Positions 47,057 through 58,685 of a stretch of DNA of 64,000 nucleotides are shown one piece after another (position 1 is the stretch's first letter; every line of letters starts with the position of its first letter). Origin of the DNA: Lichtheimia corymbifera B2541 (lineage: Eukaryota; Mucoromycota; Mucoromycetes; Mucorales; Lichtheimiaceae); the NCBI GenBank assembly GCA_000697475.1, contig JNEU01001140.1, positions 1 to 64,000 of the forward strand. The letters run 5' to 3'. Below the pieces are notes generated by a model. It saw only the letters and a list, made by a program, of their open reading frames with translations. It searched no databases and was not told the origin of the DNA. The translations under genes and the position numbers were made by a program.

Positions 47057-48607
47057 ATGACCAAAAAAGCCTCCTACATTATTGTCTCTGGTGGAACAGC
47101 TTGTAACCATATTGCCCGCACATTCCACGACTCGGCAATAAACGACATTTGCTACGTCTTGAGCATCTCCGATAACGGTGGATCATCGGTAATGCACCAA
47201 TCAAGTCTTTTACAATGGGCAACCAAAACTCATTGTCTTTTTTTCATATAGAGCGAGCTACTGCGTGTACTAGGTGGCCCAAGTATTGGTGATCTACGCT
47301 CTCGTTTGACTCGTCTTATTGATTTTGCCGACCCACAACCAAGTTCACCCGAGAGAATGGCCATGAAAGATCTACTCAGCTATCGTCTTCCTGCAGATGC
47401 AACCGAGCAAGAAGTGATGGAAGAATGGCTTTGTATTGTGGAAGGCAGGCATTCGTAAGTAGTCGAAAATAGCGCAGTGTGTTAAGGGGGTTGTTGATTT
47501 GATTCAGTGTACTAATCATAGCAATGTTATGACAACAGGCTCTGGAACGCCATCCCCAACGAAAAAAAGGAGGCTATCCGCGGGTTTCTTACAAGCTTTC
47601 ATTGTGAAGCCTTGAAACGTGCTCACAAGCGATTTGACTTTCGTAATGGGAGTATCGGCAACTTCTTTTTGACGGGAGCTCGTTTGTTTCTTGGTTCATT
47701 GGAGGCTGCCCTGTTTCTGTTTTCGGCAATCACTGGTATTTCCGAACGCACCACCGTATTACCAGTAATCAATACCAATCATACCGCCACAATTGCTGCT
47801 CGTCTTGCCAATGGTCAAATATTAGCCGGTCAGAATGAAATCTCACATCCACCACCCTCCTCCACAAGTGAGAAACGAGGTCGTCATTGCATACCCGGCT
47901 GTCGCTGGACACATGCCAACCCCATTGATGCCTTTTCACATCTCGCTTTATCGAACGAAGATAGCGGTGATCCATCGTCACCTGTGGTGAGCACCAACTT
48001 ATTCTTTTGCAAGGAGGACAATACCAAACTTGCAGCTCGCATCGAACGCATTTATTACATCAACCAATATGGCCAAGAGATCTACCCATTACCCAATCCC
48101 AAATTCATCACCCAACTTTCATCAGCCAAGGAGACCCTCGTTTATTCTATTGGCTCATTGTACACATCCATTGTACCCTGTCTCATATTACGCCACGTGG
48201 GTAACACAATCGCACATTCTTGCTCATTACGAAAAAAGATCCTGTTATTGAATGGATCCAATGATCGAGAAACAAGTGATTACGACGCCATGGACTTTAT
48301 CCAAACCATCACAGCTGCCTTGAATCAAAGTCGCAACATCGATGCAAGACACGCATTTTACGAGACATGCGATACATCCTCAGGCCTTGCAACGCCACCC
48401 TTCCCTGAATACGAGTTCAATCCATATTCGCCTTCCTCATTTATCACACACCTGATCTACCTCGACAATAGCGCAATACCAGTGGATGTCAAGGCTATCG
48501 AATCACTGGGTATCAAGTGTGTCTCCATTAATGGAAAATTATCGGAATCGGGTTTGCCTATTTATGACGAGCTTGCATTGACCGAAGCCATCCAGTCATG
48601 TTCATAA
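47057..48607 (+). CDS. CofD/YvcK-like (UPF0052) protein
   Basis: Three exons, 47057-47188, 47252-47454 and 47539-48607, join in phase to 467 residues. The N-terminus matches the Rossmann-like CofD/YvcK fold: YIIVSGGTACNHIA, SISDNGGSSSELLRVLGGPSIGDLRSRLTRL (split by the first intron), then FDFRNGSIGNFFLTGARLF and the YPLPNPKFI/VYSIGSLYTSIVPCLI region, where the bacterial family reads A-x-GP-GS-x-x-T-S-x-x-P. In archaea and actinobacteria CofD transfers phospholactate to make coenzyme F420; YvcK binds UDP-sugars and affects cell-wall metabolism. Fungi are not known to make F420, so the activity here is unknown. An insertion of about 70 residues rich in S, P and H sits mid-protein. The ATG at 47057 immediately precedes the fold, so no targeting peptide is evident. 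Confidence 0.86.
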
Positions 48608-49011
48608 AAGTAGTAGATTATAACGCCACTTGACCCTTCATTGTCTCATATAACGCCCATCATTTGTCATACTTTACTCCCTTAACTCTTTCCATTCTTG
48701 GTTTTTCCCGCCTTCCTTTATCCTCTCACTCTCCCACGCACGAGCATTCATCCCTTCCACGTCATTTCACAAACATCAATTAAACTGCATACATTTATCC
48801 TCTTTTTACACCAAAAGATAGTAGAGGCCCAGCAATCTCTTTTTTTTTATACATGACATGATTGATAGGTAAACGGTACAATGGTGTGAGATGAAAAAGG
48901 AAAAAAAAGTGGATGAAATTGCATGAATACTGGGGGTATGAATGGGGGATGAAAAAGTTCGTGGGGAGGAGGAGAAGGAGGAGGAAGGGAATATTATCAA
49001 TCTGCGTGCTA
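48608..49011. terminator. Convergent 3' region of CofD-like and bromodomain-kinase genes
   Basis: The two genes converge here. The sequence is pyrimidine-rich on one side and purine-rich on the other, with an A/T-rich block near 48840-48910 likely to hold poly(A) signals. No separate gene is seen. Confidence 0.4.
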
Positions 49012-52000
49012 CTATCGACCCGTCTCGTCATAGCCTTGCATTCTTTTTGCTTTGCGCGATGAACGCTTATCTGATGAAAAGGTGTGCCACTCGTTGAGCA
49101 GCTTCTGTCGAATATCCTCTTTTTCGAACCACGCTCGAAGGTCTGAAGCTGTCACTCTGTCCTTGGGATGGACTCGTATGACTTTAAGCAGTAGCTCTCG
49201 ACTCACACGACCTTCCACTTCACGTTCCAATGCTCGTTCAATCCGATAATCGTCCTCGGCTGCGTATCGCAATCCTTGCAAATCCGTATCCAATATGCCA
49301 CGCCATGGCTCCGAATCCGAAAACAACTTCCATATCATCACGCCAATCGAGTACATATCTTCAGCCATCGGTTCAATCAACCAGTCTAATACCTGGCTAT
49401 GCGATCTTGTCTTTGGCAATGTTTGTATAGATCTAAACTCAGAAATACAACAATGAGTTCATGATGATGATACGCGTGTACCGTTGTCATGGATTACATA
49501 CCTATACATGCGATAACCATGGTCAGGTTTGGCCTTGATCCAGGGTAGATTCTTGCACCATTCATCCAATTCGTCTTTAGATTCAGGCACGACATCGTCC
49601 TTGTATTCGTCGGGTCCTCTTGGTACATCCACAAACCATTGACGCACATCATCCGCCCGACAAAAGACAGATTTGCCGAAATCGATCAGATACACCACAA
49701 CCTTCTCGCTACCATCTTCAAGTTTTCCCTCTTGTCGAGACACCATAAAGTTGACTTCGGAAAGATCACGATGCGCCAAACCCGCCTCGTGAATCACTTG
49801 CATGCATATAATCATTTGGAGGATGATGTGGTACTTTTGATGGGCCGACAACCGGTGATGTGAGTGGACGTGTGCATATTGCTTGAGCGTTTCTTCATAT
49901 CTAAAATGTGTGTGTGTGTGTGTGAGTAAGAATGCATGCCAACTTGCATGATAACCGTCTTACCTTTCCAAAGATAATCCCACCACATCTCCTTCATTAT
50001 TATATAACACTTCTCGTAATTGTGCCATATGCGGCAAGTTCCTCAATTTCCTAAAGGTCAAGGATAAGAAAGTGATCCCCCTCTCTTGTCAATAAATCAC
50101 GGACTTACATTAAACAGGCCACCTCAGTGACGCGTTGATACATGGACATGCCACGAAACTTTTGAACGACCACGTCGTCCAAGAAATAGACTTGCTTGAA
50201 AAAGCCTTCAGAGTTGGGAGGTATTGACTTTGTATTTGTATTGGGCACAGACCAGCTGTAGCTTTTGTAGCGTTCAGTTATATTGACCACTTGGACACCC
50301 TTGTCACGACATGCTGTTATAAGAGTGTAAGTATGTGCGTGTCCCAGGATAATAGCAATAAGATATGTACCTGAGAATAACCTCCTCCAAACATCACGAT
50401 CAATCTCACGTGCCAATGATGGATCACTTGGAATAGGGCTGCTGATGACACTAGGCCGATCTGGTGATTGACTTTCTGGTACAGTGGGTATGGCTGCAGG
50501 TTGTTCGACAGGCGATTCTCGTTTAACAGCAGCAGGCGACTCGGCAGACGACTCTCGTTTTGCAGCAGGTGATGATGATGATGCGACAGGCGATTCTCGT
50601 TTAATAACAGGTGATTCAGCTGGCGACTCTCGTTTCATTGCAGGCGATGGCACAGTGAACATGGTGATGGACATTTGCTTCTTTGGACTAGAAGAAACAG
50701 CACCACCACCACCCTCTTTTTTTGATTTGGAGGACAATGATTTCCTTGAACCCAGTGCCATTGTACTTGAAGAACCACCACCACCACCACCTTTTTTACG
50801 ATCACGTTCCTGATGTTGTCGTTGTTGTTGTATTTGTTGCATACGCTCCCTTACATCCTTTTCAGCTTGCATGTCGTAACGGACTGAGAGTGCAGCATGT
50901 GCAATTCGCCTCAAGATGATTTTTGTATCCACATCCTCATTGCCATACACGGATTGCGAAATGGCTGGAATTTTGCTGGTGGTATTGAGTCGTCGAAAAT
51001 AATCACGTTCAACTGCCTGATTGACATGAAAGGTCATATTCTCCAATATCCGTAGCGGACGTAGATAGATGTATGCGCGTGGTGAATGCTCATCCGTCAC
51101 CTTGCTCAAAAGATCGATATCATACAATGGACTCGCAGGATATGCAATTACCATATCACATTGCACATTGTACCATCCTGGCTCTGTACGCTTCATGCTG
51201 ACATTGTGAAAGATGGCTAATACACCATAGCTGCTGACTTGTTCCAGAAACGTGCGATTCTTTGCGATGAAAAATCGTGGTATTGTAACATGATCTCCAG
51301 TTGGATTCTCCTTCATTTGCCGTACAGCCGTGAAAAAAGGTCCATTAAGCTGAAGATAGAGCATCTTTTCATTCGAAAGTCCTTTTAATCGTACACGATC
51401 ATCGTAAGGTCCAATCGTCAAAATGGTATATACAGTACTACATAGATGATGTTAGTACATATATAAGGTCCCATTGAATCCATCCTTATTACCTATTGCA
51501 TGAAAAGAGCCTTGCCAATAAGGAATCTGATAGGCGAGTCTCCTCTGGAAGTGGTTGGAGGGGGTCGAATCGGAACTTGTCAGGGGTGGTACTTCGTTGC
51601 GCATTATTCACACTAACAACGAGACATCATTAATCTCTACTACCATGCACAACAATAATAAATAAAACACACTTACAGGATCTGCTTTTTCAAATGGCGG
51701 ACGATCTTTTTGAATAACTCATCCAACTTTTCAGCATGTTTGGGAATGGTGCCGGTGTTCTTGTGGAAGGATTTGGCATTCTGCCAAATAAGAAGAATGT
51801 CTTGCTCAAACTTTGAAAAGGTTGTATAAGCACCTTTCCAAGCCTTTCGTTCCACGGTAGATAAATCCATGGGATGCTTGACTTCTTGGTGATAAAATAC
51901 TGCGGATTCGGGAACAGGTTGAACAAACGGCCAGCAATCAGGTGTTGCCAATAGCATGTTGAGGATGAAGCGATAGAGACGCAAAAAGAGCCTTGTGACT

Positions 52001-53213
52001 TGTGATGATAATTCATATCGCACTTTGGAAAGATCAATATAGTCAACGGATGATGATGAAGATGATGTGGTGGTGGTGCTGGCAGTGTTGCTTGGTTCTG
52101 GAATGGCATTGGCTGATAAGACTTGGATGGGGAAAATGGTATTAATACTGAGTCCTTTATGTCTCAAAGCAGCGATCACCATGCGTTGGATAGCCACAAG
52201 ATCACCATTGGATATCTGTGAACTGCCTGTTTGCGATACATCCTTATCACCTGATGTACCGAGAATCATGGTTGTAATCACTTCCATTGCCTTGGTAGGT
52301 AATAAATGCTGCGAATCGCTCTCGTCATGCTGGCTCACATCCACAGCAGGCAATTCATTCATCGTCATTATCACACCAAGTCGTCTCAAGATCGCTAATG
52401 TAAGCCGACGTATTCCATTCACATCCAATCGATGCTTCATTGGATCCACCTCGCCTTTTTGCATATGTAATCGTAAACTTGGTCGTGGTGAATATATCCT
52501 TGGTTGGGTATTAATGCTTGGTGGTGGTGGTGCCATGAAATCATCGTTGAACAGCAATGATGAAGCGTCAGGATGATCCATTGTGGTGGTGCATAATCGT
52601 GTAGTGGCTGGTTCATCGAGTGGATTACAGAATGAAGGTGAACGAGATCGTTTACGTGTCAAAGAAGTTGGGTCTGCAAACACAGGATCTGTCGTAGTAG
52701 TAGTAGTAGTAGCAGTTGCCGTGGTTGCAGTAGTAGCTGTTGTAGTGTTGGATGACGAGGCAGCAGCACCAGCTGTTGAAAGTTGCTGCTGCTGTTGTTG
52801 TTGTTGCATATCAAAAGGAGAAGCAGTTGACAATGGAAATGAAGCAGTGGCCGGATCAGACAAGAAAGAAAAATCGGATGAATCATTCTGTTGTTTGATG
52901 AGAGGATCTATTCAGGATAATAATGAATGAATGCTGCTATTCGTGGTAATCGCAGTGGTGGTGGTGGTGGAACAATACCTTGTTGCATATTTAAGAGCTT
53001 GTCTACTTCCTGGGCCAAGTCGTCGTGGGCAAAGCTATTGCTACTATCGGCTGTTGCAAGGTCGGGTGCAAAATCTTGTGTCTGTTCCATCGTCTCACTA
53101 TGTTCGACTGGAATTCCAAGCGATTGCAGGGTTTGTAGCTTCCATAACAGTTGAACGTTATTGACGGCCCCGAATGAAGGGTCCCCGTTTTCGTTCATGG
53201 CCCAGTTCTCCAT
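49012..53213 (-). CDS. Bromodomain and protein-kinase domain protein
   Basis: Eight exons join in phase with no leftover base: 52979-53213, 51677-52907, 51493-51612, 50371-51437, 50109-50313, 49964-50050, 49502-49900 and 49012-49432, giving 1254 residues. A single bromodomain lies at about 395-487: WPFVQPVPESAVFY, HPMDLSTVERK, FEQDILLIWQNAKSFHKNTG, including the acetyl-lysine-contacting asparagine. After a conserved-looking middle region of unknown fold and an S/P/K-rich linker with repeated KRESP motifs, a kinase-like domain fills about 900-1235: SEGFFKQVYF (glycine loop region), VVVQKF (lysine), AHRDLSEVNFMV (catalytic loop), LIDFGKS (DFG) and MYSIGVMIWKLFSDSEPW. All key residues seem present. 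The bromodomain part would end at a stop only if the intron at 51613-51676 were not removed; the downstream exon has no ATG of its own, which favours one gene. A chromatin-associated kinase is the inferred role. Confidence 0.78.
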
Positions 53214-53635
53214 CCGATCGTGGGTGCCGATTGTTGATCAGGGTGAGTGCGATGAAAAACAGCGTCGTATGGTTGCCAATAAACGTTTTATGTTGGTAAA
53301 AGTGTATGTGCTGCTGCAACTCCTTTTTGAGCCACTTGTGTGTGGAGAGAGAGGGGTAGTAGGAAGGGGAAAATGAAAGCACAAATGTTATAAGTCGGCC
53401 GCCCACCCACACTCAGTGTGAAAATCGCCTTTTCAATTTGTGGTCGCATCCCACCAAAAGTAGAAATATGACCATCACAACCATCATCACCAACACAACC
53501 ATTCATCCACTCATATCACTGGAAATGTTGTCATCCATTCATTCATTCATTGAAACAAGACTACAGCTAGCTCATATTATCCAATGCATCCAGAAAACCT
53601 TTAAGCTCCGTATATGACTACATTTATCATCAGTA
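53214..53635. other. Intergenic
   Basis: Promoter side of the bromodomain-kinase gene and 3' region of the next minus-strand gene. A CATT run (about 53530-53550) is the only simple repeat noted. Confidence 0.4.
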
Positions 53636-55990
53636 TTAACCCTTCAGTCTCTCTTTATACACGCTCACCTCTTGTTCCTTTTGTATCTTCTTCCTTGCTT
53701 CCTCCAATTGCTCAACCTCTTGGCGGATCTTGCTTGCTTGCCTCTGCTCATTCAACATCTTGACACGTATAGAGCTCTTATGATGTCGAATTCGCCTGAT
53801 CTTCGCTTCAGACTTTTTCTGGTCCTTCAAATTCTGCACCTATATACATACCATGCTTTAGTATACGTGATCACATTTTTAAGATCAAAGACTTACATGG
53901 TCACCAAGAGGACCCACGACATAACTCAGAAACATTTCCAGGTAAGATTGAAGCATATCGTCTTGGATGTTCCTAATAAAGGATATATAAATATACTTGC
54001 ACACGTTTGGTCTCCATGCTGCTGCTACTTACGTGACATTGGCAACGGCTGTTTGAATCATTTCGAGTACTTGATTAACCAACTTGAACTGTGCAACCGC
54101 CTTTTGCTGCGTAACCTTGACGGTAGTTGTTAACAAGGCTTCATGTAATTTGTCTTTGATCATCTCGATGGAACTGATTGCATCAGGGTTGATCAATAAC
54201 ACCTTTTGGTCAGCAAGACGTTCAATCACCCTTTCCAGAACCTCGTGTTGATCCATATCCGGTTCATCTGACGTTGCTGCTGCTGCCGCTGTATTCTCAC
54301 TAGCATCCTTTTCCTGATTGTGTACAGACATCGGCATTTGATGCGTCGTTTCAATGGATCGATCATCATCATCACCATGCACTGAAGTACGTGCTCTGGA
54401 TTGCACCGGTGTTGAATCTCGTCGATTTATCTTTCTAACGGACCGATCCTCCTCCTGTTCATCATGCATTGATGCTCCCATATCACCAAAATCGAAATCG
54501 ATCTCGAAATCAACATCATCTGGTATCCCTCCCATATCGAATGCTGTGTCACGGTGATTGTCAGATTGTGGTTCCTGTTGAGGTGATTGTGCTTGCTTTT
54601 GAGGAGACTGAGGTGGTGGTGGCAGTGATTGTGATCGCTGTTGAGGAGATTGAGGTGGTGGTGGCAGTGATTGTGATTGCTGTTGAGAAGACTGAGGTTG
54701 TGGAGGTGATTGCGATTGTCGTTGAGGAGACTGGAGTGGTGGTGGTGATGATGATTCCTGTTCCTTTGTGATCAAGTCATCGGTAGTTGGTGCCTGAGGT
54801 AATTGGGACGGTGGAGGTGGAGGAGATTGTGCTTGCTGTTGAGGAGATTGCGATGGTGGTGATGATGATTTCTCTTCCTTTGTAGCCAAGTTCTCGGTAA
54901 TTGGTACCTGAGGCGATTGGGCTGGTGGACGTGGAGATGATTGTGATTGCTGTTGAGGAGATTGCGGTGGTGGTGGTGATGATGATGATGATTCCGGTTC
55001 CTTTGTAGCCAAGTTCTCGGTAATTGATACCCTATAATGTTGGTCCATTTGTATCAGCACAAATACTTGTAACGTCTTTTTTTCATCTCATCTTACCCAT
55101 CTGTCTCATCGGTGAGTGGGATCTTGTTATTATCCTTCCCATCGTGAATATGTGTCTCTTCTTTATCAATATACACTGAAAAGTCGGTAGTGTGCTTGCG
55201 CTTATGCGGTACAACGCAATTAGCAGATCTGTTGGTTTGTAGTAGTTGTAGAGAATATTGAGATGATTGTGATGGTGTTCGTGATCGTTGCTGTTGAGGG
55301 GATTGGTGTGTTGGTGGTGTTGGTGGTGGTGATTGTGGTTGCTGTTGAGAAGATCCTGATGCTGGTAATAGTGTATGCCTTGATCCTTGGCTTCTAATGG
55401 ATGCCAAACTTGGTCTACGCACATCTATAGAAACTAATGAGTAAGAAGAAATACTCGTATACTTAATGAAATCACTCACGCTTATCCTTTGTAATCGAAT
55501 TATCGGTAATCGATTTCCTATAATGGACCCTTTGTATCAGCACAATGATCTATAACACTCATTAATGATATCATCTTACCCATCTGTTTTATCAATGCGT
55601 GGGATCTTGTTGGTATAGTTCTCATCATAACTACGCGTCTCTTCTTTATCAACGTGCACTGCAAAGTCGGCAGTATGCTTGCGCTTATGCGATAAAAAGG
55701 TACGTTCTGGGTGTTGGCGACCTATAGAAATAATACCCTCAGTATTGACGCCAACTATATAGGCGCGTGATAAAACAACGTACGATATTCTTCAGCTCGT
55801 AGAATGACGAGAGGTGGAAGCTGATTTGGAGCCAACGATTGAAGAGGTCTAACAGTAGAAAAGCAAATGAGAATCTGCTGTCGCATTGGTGTGGCAATGG
55901 GCATCCATACCGTGGACCACGATGTCGCTCGCGATACCGTTCAGATCGTTTATGAGATAGCTGCAATGGTGCCTCGTTTTCAGAGAACAT
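53636..55990 (-). CDS. Q/P/S-rich coiled-coil protein with internal duplication
   Basis: Eight exons join in phase: 55911-55990, 55784-55848, 55580-55721, 55480-55517, 55097-55424, 54033-55031, 53897-53972 and 53636-53839, for 643 residues. Family not recognised. A block HKRKHTADFAVHVDKEETRS...IPRIDKTDG (exon 3) recurs as HKRKHTTDFSVYIDKEETHI...IPLTDETDG (exon 5), and both are followed by an intron in the same phase and a SIT(D/E)N segment, so the duplication included introns. A central stretch (about 225-400) is built of SPPPPQSPQQQSQ-type repeats with recurring ITENLATKE. An acidic DVDFEIDFDFGDMG patch follows. The C-terminal 190 residues are predicted helical and coiled (VLERVIERLADQKVLL; KIRQEVEQLEEARKK). 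The charge pattern suggests a nuclear scaffold or kinetochore-like protein, but this is a guess. Confidence 0.72.
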
Positions 55991-56264
55991 CAGGGGAAGG
56001 CAGTGAGAATGTGGAAGAGGACAAAGAAAAAAGTCTATGCTGCCCAATTATCCCAGCCATTTTTGGAGATCACGCGTGTGAGCCTCCTTTGCCTGCCTAC
56101 TGGCATTGACACAGTCCCATATATCATTCGCATATACAATGAATATTGTGACAACTCGTATTCTAGTCCATGCTATGCGCTCGTTTTCATCTTAAGAAGC
56201 ATCGTATATAAAGGGAACAATGAAACGATTAAAAGCAATATATTGGGCAATGAATAGAGCTATA
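55991..56264. other. Intergenic
   Basis: Promoter side of the Q/P-rich gene and 3' region of the SET-like gene. Nothing recognised. Confidence 0.4.
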
Positions 56265-57475
56265 CTATTTTCTATCCATCAACATCAATTCCTCGCCTTG
56301 TCGGATTAGACGCCTCGTCCAACAAATGACTTGATTCTTGATGACTCCTTCGAGCAGGCACACATTTACACATTGGATATCCTTTGTTTCTCGCATGATA
56401 TGGAAGGGACATAAGAGGGAGATACCATTTTCCTGATAAGGTTGTCCTTCTTCGTTGGTTGCATCGAGAATTGTCTTTTGTCCATACAAGACGCAATACT
56501 TGGCTGCATTGCCGACACCTTCTTTGAGCACAGCAAACTCATGTTTGGACATGGGAACACCAAAATAGAAACCAAGAGGGACGTTGACAGGGATATCGCG
56601 CTTGGCAACGAGTCGAGGCGGAGACGAAGAATCCACCACACATACCAGATCGGACCATGTCTTTGGAACATTGTCGAGATTTACTTGTAATTCTTGCCGA
56701 CGTGCTAGCATAAAGCGATCAAATTCATTGTCGTATTCGCCATCTGCAATGACTCGTACACCAAAATACAAAGGCCAATCTCTCTTGATCAACTGCAACT
56801 CCCATTGTTTGTATTCTTTCAATGCATTTTCAAATAAAGCTGGGTGGTCGATTGCTAGTCGATAATGGAGACATGGACTATCTTGAGGTCGAATGGCTTC
56901 GAAATAGCGATCCACATTGTGAGATAGAATGGCTGATGCAGAGTTTACAGGCGTCTACACAGACATCACGAGCTACGTGAGCACGTGACATACCCACTAT
57001 TTTTCAACCTCTTTACCTTGCCTTGGAATAACCGAGGGGTATTCTGTTCCTGACTTATCTTGGTGTCCAAATCCAATGCTGTCTTTATAAGATCGGAGCG
57101 CGGTATGCATTTCAATGGATGCTGTCGTATAGCCAATGCGAGTAATGCTGCTTGACCATGACGATGGGTAGGCGATGCTGCGGATACTGCTGGTGCTGTT
57201 TGTTTATCGCGTATACGTCGAAGCTTTGGAGCAAGTGGTACAGAGGAACGTCGAAAAGTCTCATCTAATACAACCTTGACTATGGTTTTACGTCGTTGAA
57301 GCTGCAGTCCTCGTTGCTGTTGTTGCTGCAAGATGTATTGCCTGTGTGAGCTTGCAACCATGGCACCTCTGCTGCTGGTGCTACTACTCCTACTGCTAGA
57401 GGGCACGCTCATGGAAGTATCATTGGATTCATATCGTGTTGGTACATAGGAAAGAGGTTCTTCTGTGCATGTCAT
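56265..57475 (-). CDS. SET-domain-like protein
   Basis: Two exons, 57017-57475 and 56265-56954, join in phase to 382 residues. Residues 1-150 are basic and low complexity (S runs, Q run, RRKTIVKVV, LRRIRDKQ), suggesting nuclear location. The C-terminal 200 residues show a SET-like layout: RLVAKRDIPVNVPLGFYFG (the opening strand and G-x-Y/F-G), KYCVLYGQKTILDATNEEG in the middle, NGISLLCPFHIM, then NVCLLEG..IKNQVICWTRRLIRQGEELMLMD, which parallels the closing I-x-x-G-E-E-L segment. The usual NHxxxxN motif is not obvious (CPFHIMRETKDIQCVNV), so catalytic activity is doubtful. SET proteins typically methylate lysines on histones or other proteins. The assignment rests on pattern only. Confidence 0.66.
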
Positions 57476-58685
57476 GAAACAAAAAGAGTCAACGACGATT
57501 GTCGCGTATCGTTTTGCGCTACTGCAAGCAGATCAAGCACCTTGTAGCCAATGACAACTATGCTGATGGTTACACAGAACATTCATGCTCAAGGCCTCCA
57601 CCAGTAGATAGGATGATGTGCTTTAGATATTCAGGCGTGAGGATCAGGTAGTTCATTTATTGCATACGCTTTATGAATCATTGCTGGAATAAAGATTTTA
57701 CACTTATGGCACACACCCACATGATCCATTTTTCAAAGACGTTTCATTCACAAGTTAAACGACCCATCATTGTGTACAATATAGTTGCATATTAATAATA
57801 AATTGATGAAAGGCCTATGCTGTAAATAAGCAAGATTCGTTTATACAATGAATAAAATAACGTGGATGGTGTAATAGGATGGGGACAAGGGTCAAATGTT
57901 ATGGCTTATCCAATCATTGTGAACCGAAAGCTCATATCTTTCTATAGAAACGACGGAGGTGCTATCAAGGAAGCAAGCTCACAAAGTGAGTGTTTGAGTT
58001 TTTGGCTTGTGAAGACAAGCTTGGTTGCTGCACAAATCGGCGTTTGAATTGTGCAGCCAAGCGTGGTTGCTGCACACTTTGGTGCAGAATGGCATTGCCA
58101 TGGAAACAACCTGTAGTATGCTGAACCACCTAATTCAATTCTGCATGTGTATCTCTGGATGTAGCTACATCAAAGAGGATCTGAGTATGTGCTTCATCAA
58201 GCAAGATGATCATTGTTTACCATTAAAAGACCATTGTTGGGATGTTGATGGGACGGCTTCACAAAGAGCCATATTAATGTGATTGAATGACCATGCATGA
58301 ATCAGGATCTGAGATAAAGAAGGTGGCGATATCTATCACCCTAATACAATGACATCCATTTACTACCATCACGAGTCACTTGGTGTGCTCAAATGAACTA
58401 ATACGTTATTCAAGGATCTATGTGGGTGTTCATTTCAGAAAGAGAAGTTGAAGGTTGCTGGCAAACATAGTGTACATACACGCAAATGTTCCCTGACGGG
58501 ATATAAAAGCATCCATTTGCCACTTGGATTAAACATGAATAGGAACAACAGGATACGCTTTCACTAATCTACTTTGTGGTTGGTTGGATAAAGCTATTAG
58601 AACACATTTCAACCACCTTCAAGCCGCCATTGAATAAACCCAACATTATTAGACTTCATATTTATGATGAACGAAGATGACATTT
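57476..58685. other. Intergenic with part of an inverted repeat
   Basis: About 1.2 kb between the SET-like gene start and the 3' end of the PFK2/FBPase2 gene. A local repeat (GGTTGCTGCACA at about 58022 and 58066) is present. The stretch about 58220-58310, ending CATGCATGAATCAGGAT, is related in inverted orientation to about 61617-61705. No gene is supported. Confidence 0.45.

Noticed and set aside
46697..47251. Open frame of 184 codons before the CofD-like gene
   Set aside because: It overlaps the true first exon in a different frame and shows no domain; the start at 47057 fits the family.
51673..52907. Stand-alone bromodomain gene ending at 51673
   Set aside because: The apparent stop is part of a GTAAGT donor, the next exon continues in phase, and the downstream kinase part has no start of its own. 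Kept as an alternative only.
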